The translations under genes were made by a program, and so were the position numbers. Shown here in pieces: positions 4,460 through 6,811 of a DNA stretch of 6,811 nucleotides. The stretch lies in contig JACCZQ010000437.1 in assembly GCA_013695905.1 (NCBI GenBank), positions 1 to 6,811 of the forward strand. Reading direction: 5' to 3'. Each line of letters starts with the position of its first letter. The stretch's first letter is position 1. The DNA comes from Chthoniobacterales bacterium (GTDB lineage Bacteria > Verrucomicrobiota > Verrucomicrobiia > Chthoniobacterales > UBA10450). The notes beneath the pieces are model-generated. The model saw nothing but the letters and a program-made list of their open reading frames with translations. It was not told where the DNA came from and did no database searches.

Positions 4460-5496
4460 AGGCATTCATCGAGAAGCTGCGCGATCGCGAGGATCTGCAC
4501 AGCAGCGATGTGAGCTACGCCGTGAGCATGCTGCTCTCCGAGCAAACGCCGCGGGAAGAGAAGGCGGCCTTCCTGACCGCGCTACACGAAAAGGGCGAGA
4601 CGGCGGAGGAGATCACCGCCTTCGTTCAGCAACTGATCGACCGCTCGGTGGATCCGATGATTGATCCGAAGCGGCTGCCGGGTCCGCTGCTCGATGTCTG
4701 CGGGACCGGCGGCGCGGGCCTGGGACTGTTCAATGTCTCGACGACGATCATGTTCATGCTCGCGGCGGGCGGCGCCGTGGTGGTGAAGCATGGCAACCGC
4801 GGCGTCACGTCGGCGAGCGGCAGCGCCGATGTCCTGGAGGCGCTTGGGGTGCGGATCAACTGCGAGCCGGACGAACTGATGAAGGGCCTCAGCGAGATGG
4901 GACTCGCCTTCATTTTTGCGCGGCAATATCACCCCGCCTTCCGGATGATCGCGGAGATCCGCGAGCAGCTCGCCTACGCGAAGACGCGGACCATTTTCAA
5001 TTTGCTCGGGCCGCTCCTGAATCCGGCGCGGCCGCCGCGGCAGCTTATCGGCGTCTATGAAGCGCGGCTCACCACAGTGTTTGCGGAAGTGTTGCGCAGG
5101 CTGAAGCGCGAACGGGCCTGGGTGGTGCATGGCTCCACGGATGGGGGCGCGGGGATGGATAACATCTCGATCAGCGGGGCCACGACGCTGGCGGAGTTGG
5201 AGAATGGCAAGGTGACGTCAGCGGTGCTGGATACGCGCTGGCTGGGGGTGACGGGAGCGTCGGTGGCGGAATTGCGTGGAGGCGATGCGACGGAAAACGC
5301 GGCGACCTTGCTCGGCATCCTGGGCGGCGAGCTGCAGGGGCCGAAGCGCGACCTGGCGCTGGTGAATGCCGCCGGCGGATTCGTGGTGTCGGGGCTGGTG
5401 CATGATCTCGGCGACGGCATCGCGCTGGCGCGGGAGACGATCGAGAGCGGGCGGGCGATGCAGAAGCTGCGCGCGCTGCAGCAGCTCTCGGCCTAA
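4456..5496 (+). CDS. trpD: Anthranilate phosphoribosyltransferase
   Basis: A 346-aa TrpD, the normal length. It transfers the phosphoribosyl group of PRPP to anthranilate, the second step of the tryptophan branch. Visible motifs: PRPP loop CGTGGAG (82-88), FNVST (92-96), KHGNR (111-115), GSADVLEALG (122-131), HPAFR (159-163) and RTIFNLLGPLLNP (178-190). Two metal-linked positions differ from the common form: the loop is GTGGAG, not GTGGDG (Ala87), and the usual Asp-Glu pair is Asp235-Asn236 in GMDNIS. The rest of the active site looks intact. The start is fixed by the ATGA overlap with the upstream gene and by the normal N-terminal helix; no independent Shine-Dalgarno site is seen. No other trp gene or leader-peptide attenuator is in view. 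Its 3' end overlaps birA tail-to-tail by 4 nt. Confidence 0.92.
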   Translation: MKAFIEKLRDREDLHSSDVSYAVSMLLSEQTPREEKAAFLTALHEKGETAEEITAFVQQLIDRSVDPMIDPKRLPGPLLDVCGTGGAGLGLFNVSTTIMFMLAAGGAVVVKHGNRGVTSASGSADVLEALGVRINCEPDELMKGLSEMGLAFIFARQYHPAFRMIAEIREQLAYAKTRTIFNLLGPLLNPARPPRQLIGVYEARLTTVFAEVLRRLKRERAWVVHGSTDGGAGMDNISISGATTLAELENGKVTSAVLDTRWLGVTGASVAELRGGDATENAATLLGILGGELQGPKRDLALVNAAGGFVVSGLVHDLGDGIALARETIESGRAMQKLRALQQLSA

Positions 5497-6089
5497 CGAG
5501 TAGTGAAGGCGTGGTAGTTCGCCTCGAGCCGGCGGAGCAGTTCGATCGCGAAGCGGGTGCGATCGATCGGCTGCTCGAAAGAGAGCGCCAGGGAGGTGGC
5601 GGTCTCGCGCAGCTCGGGTGGAAAATCTTCTGCGGTTTGGTTTACGTTGATGCCCATTCCCGCCACCGCGCAGTAGCTGCCGTTCGGCTCCACTTTCATC
5701 TCGACGAGCACGCCTGCGACTTTCCGGCCGCCAAGGTAAACGTCGTTCGGCGGTTTGATGGAAGCGCTACTGCCGATCTGCTCCGCGATGGTGCGCGCGA
5801 GAAGGTCGGTGAGCTGCGCCGACTGCGCGACCGCGAGTCGCGGCCGTAATAGCACCGACATCCAGAGCCCCTGGCCGGCGGCGGATTCCCAGCGGCGCCC
5901 ATATTGGCCGCGCCCCGCGCTCTGCTCCTCCGCGATGACGACCAATCCCTCGCGGTGCTCTGCGGCCATCTGCGCCACGACCTCGTTCGTCGAGGTGGTT
6001 TGCGGCAGCAGCAGGAGCTCGTGCCCGATGAGCTGGCCGCTGACGGCGGCGCGTAATCTTTCCGCGTCGAGCGCGTCAGCCGGCGACAT
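5493..6089 (-). CDS. birA: Biotin--[acetyl-CoA-carboxylase] ligase, short form
   Basis: A 198-aa biotin protein ligase that activates biotin as biotinyl-AMP and attaches it to the carboxyl-carrier protein of acetyl-CoA carboxylase. Motifs: TSTN (32-35), the adenylate-binding loop AGRGQYGRRW (58-67), KPPND (112-116; the family usually has KWPND), GRKVAGVLVE (121-130) and GMGINVN (144-150). There is no N-terminal winged helix, so it is a group I ligase without the repressor function of E. coli BirA. It also stops soon after the catalytic domain, with a final helix LLRRLEANYHAF, and appears to lack the C-terminal SH3-like domain. The ATG at 6089 overlaps nadC by 14 nt, indicating an operon with coupled translation. 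The stop codon overlaps that of trpD on the other strand. Confidence 0.9.
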   Translation of the reverse strand: MSPADALDAERLRAAVSGQLIGHELLLLPQTTSTNEVVAQMAAEHREGLVVIAEEQSAGRGQYGRRWESAAGQGLWMSVLLRPRLAVAQSAQLTDLLARTIAEQIGSSASIKPPNDVYLGGRKVAGVLVEMKVEPNGSYCAVAGMGINVNQTAEDFPPELRETATSLALSFEQPIDRTRFAIELLRRLEANYHAFTTR

Positions 6090-6811
6090 GCGTCAGCTCC
6101 AGCGACAAATCGATGGCGGGCGCGGAGTGCGTGAGCGCGCCGACCGAAACGTAATCCACGCCGGTCGCGGCGATTTGCCGGATGTTTTTCAACGTGACGC
6201 CGCCGCTCGCCTCAAATTTCACGCCCTTCTTTTTCCCGAGCGCCACCGCTTCGCGCATCTCCGCGTGATTCATGTTGTCGAGCAGGATGACGTCGAGGCC
6301 TTCCATATCGAGCAACGCGCGCACCTGCTCCAGCCGGTCGGCTTCGATCTCCACGCGCACATCCGGCCGGTCCGCCCGCACCCGCTGAATCGCCGCGGCC
6401 ACGGCGGTGAATCCGGAGCCGGCCATGAGATGATTATCCTTCACGAGCACCATGTCGTAGAGACCGTGGCGGTGATTCGCTCCGCCGCCCGCGACGACGG
6501 CGGCCTTTTCCAGCGCGCGCAATCCCGGAGTGGTCTTGCGCGTGTCGAGAATCTTGGCGTGCGATTTACCGACGCCGTCAACAAAGTGCCGCGTCATCGT
6601 GGCGATGCCGGTGAGGCGCTGCAGAAAATTGAGCGCGACGCGTTCGGCAGTGACAATGGAGCGGGCGGAGCCGCGGATCTCGATGATCGTTTCGCCGCCC
6701 ATTAACGCGGAGCCGTCGGGCTCCTCGATCATCACGTGCAGCTTGGGATCGACGCGCCGGAACACTTCGGCAGCGGTCTCGGTGCCGGCGACGATGGCCC
6801 GCTCCCGCGTG
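6076..6811 (-). CDS. nadC: Nicotinate-nucleotide pyrophosphorylase (carboxylating), 5' end outside window
   Basis: Quinolinate phosphoribosyltransferase of de novo NAD synthesis, converting quinolinate and PRPP to nicotinate mononucleotide with loss of CO2. The frame is open to the window edge: 244 residues are visible, and given a usual length of about 280 roughly 35-40 N-terminal residues are missing. An internal GTG at 6765 is not the start. Family motifs in order: NFLQRLTGIAT, the quinolinate/PRPP-binding stretch LDTRKTTPGLRALEK, GGGANHRHGLYDMVLVKDNH, VEIEADRLEQ, LDVILLDNMN and FEASGGVTLKNI, ending with GVDYVSVGALTHSAPAIDLSLE. The active-site Arg, His, Lys, Glu and Asp residues in these motifs all appear present. 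It is the upstream gene of a pair with birA (14-nt overlap). Confidence 0.95.
   Translation of the reverse strand, partial: TRERAIVAGTETAAEVFRRVDPKLHVMIEEPDGSALMGGETIIEIRGSARSIVTAERVALNFLQRLTGIATMTRHFVDGVGKSHAKILDTRKTTPGLRALEKAAVVAGGGANHRHGLYDMVLVKDNHLMAGSGFTAVAAAIQRVRADRPDVRVEIEADRLEQVRALLDMEGLDVILLDNMNHAEMREAVALGKKKGVKFEASGGVTLKNIRQIAATGVDYVSVGALTHSAPAIDLSLELTHVAG

Noticed and set aside
5480..5520. Bidirectional terminator between trpD and birA.
   Set aside because: No stable hairpin with a T-tract is visible around the overlapping stop codons.

Overview
The window is GC-rich chromosomal DNA from a bacterium, with tightly packed genes that mostly lack strong Shine-Dalgarno sites. The gene set (Sec-type signal peptide, a lipoprotein, nadC-birA, trpD with a variant PRPP loop, a tandem AhbA/AhbB-like protein) fits a Gram-negative of the Verrucomicrobiota/PVC type. 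That assignment is inference; no rRNA or phylogenetic marker is present.

Left part (1-1200, + strand): a secreted transglutaminase-like protein (153-695) ends at a strong intrinsic terminator (720-750). A small lipoprotein with a lipocalin-like body follows (about 821-1198).

Middle part (1199-1850, - strand): the most unusual region. A complete tRNA-Lys(UUU) gene (1607-1678) sits among four partial copies of itself in which the anticodon arm is replaced by an 18-bp palindrome or near-palindrome. Two copies (1207-1262 and 1527-1589) keep the 3' half of the tRNA. Their first 56 bp are 55/56 identical direct repeats that exactly bracket an 84-codon GIY-YIG nuclease gene, whose CDS fills 255 of the 264 bp between them. 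The other two copies (1681-1765 and 1766-1850) keep the 5' half and form an 85-bp tandem repeat. This looks like a minimal nuclease cassette embedded in, and probably propagated through, tRNA-derived sequence.

Right part (1876-6811): a HAD-family hydrolase (-) is divergent from a + strand cluster of a hemolysin III/PAQR membrane protein, a two-domain Lrp/AsnC-like siroheme decarboxylase homologue and trpD. In that cluster the genes are 3 nt apart and then overlap by 4 nt. Converging on it from the right is a - strand pair, nadC (cut by the window edge) and birA, overlapping by 14 nt. trpD and birA overlap tail-to-tail by 4 nt. Identifiable metabolic roles are tryptophan synthesis (trpD), NAD synthesis (nadC) and protein biotinylation (birA).
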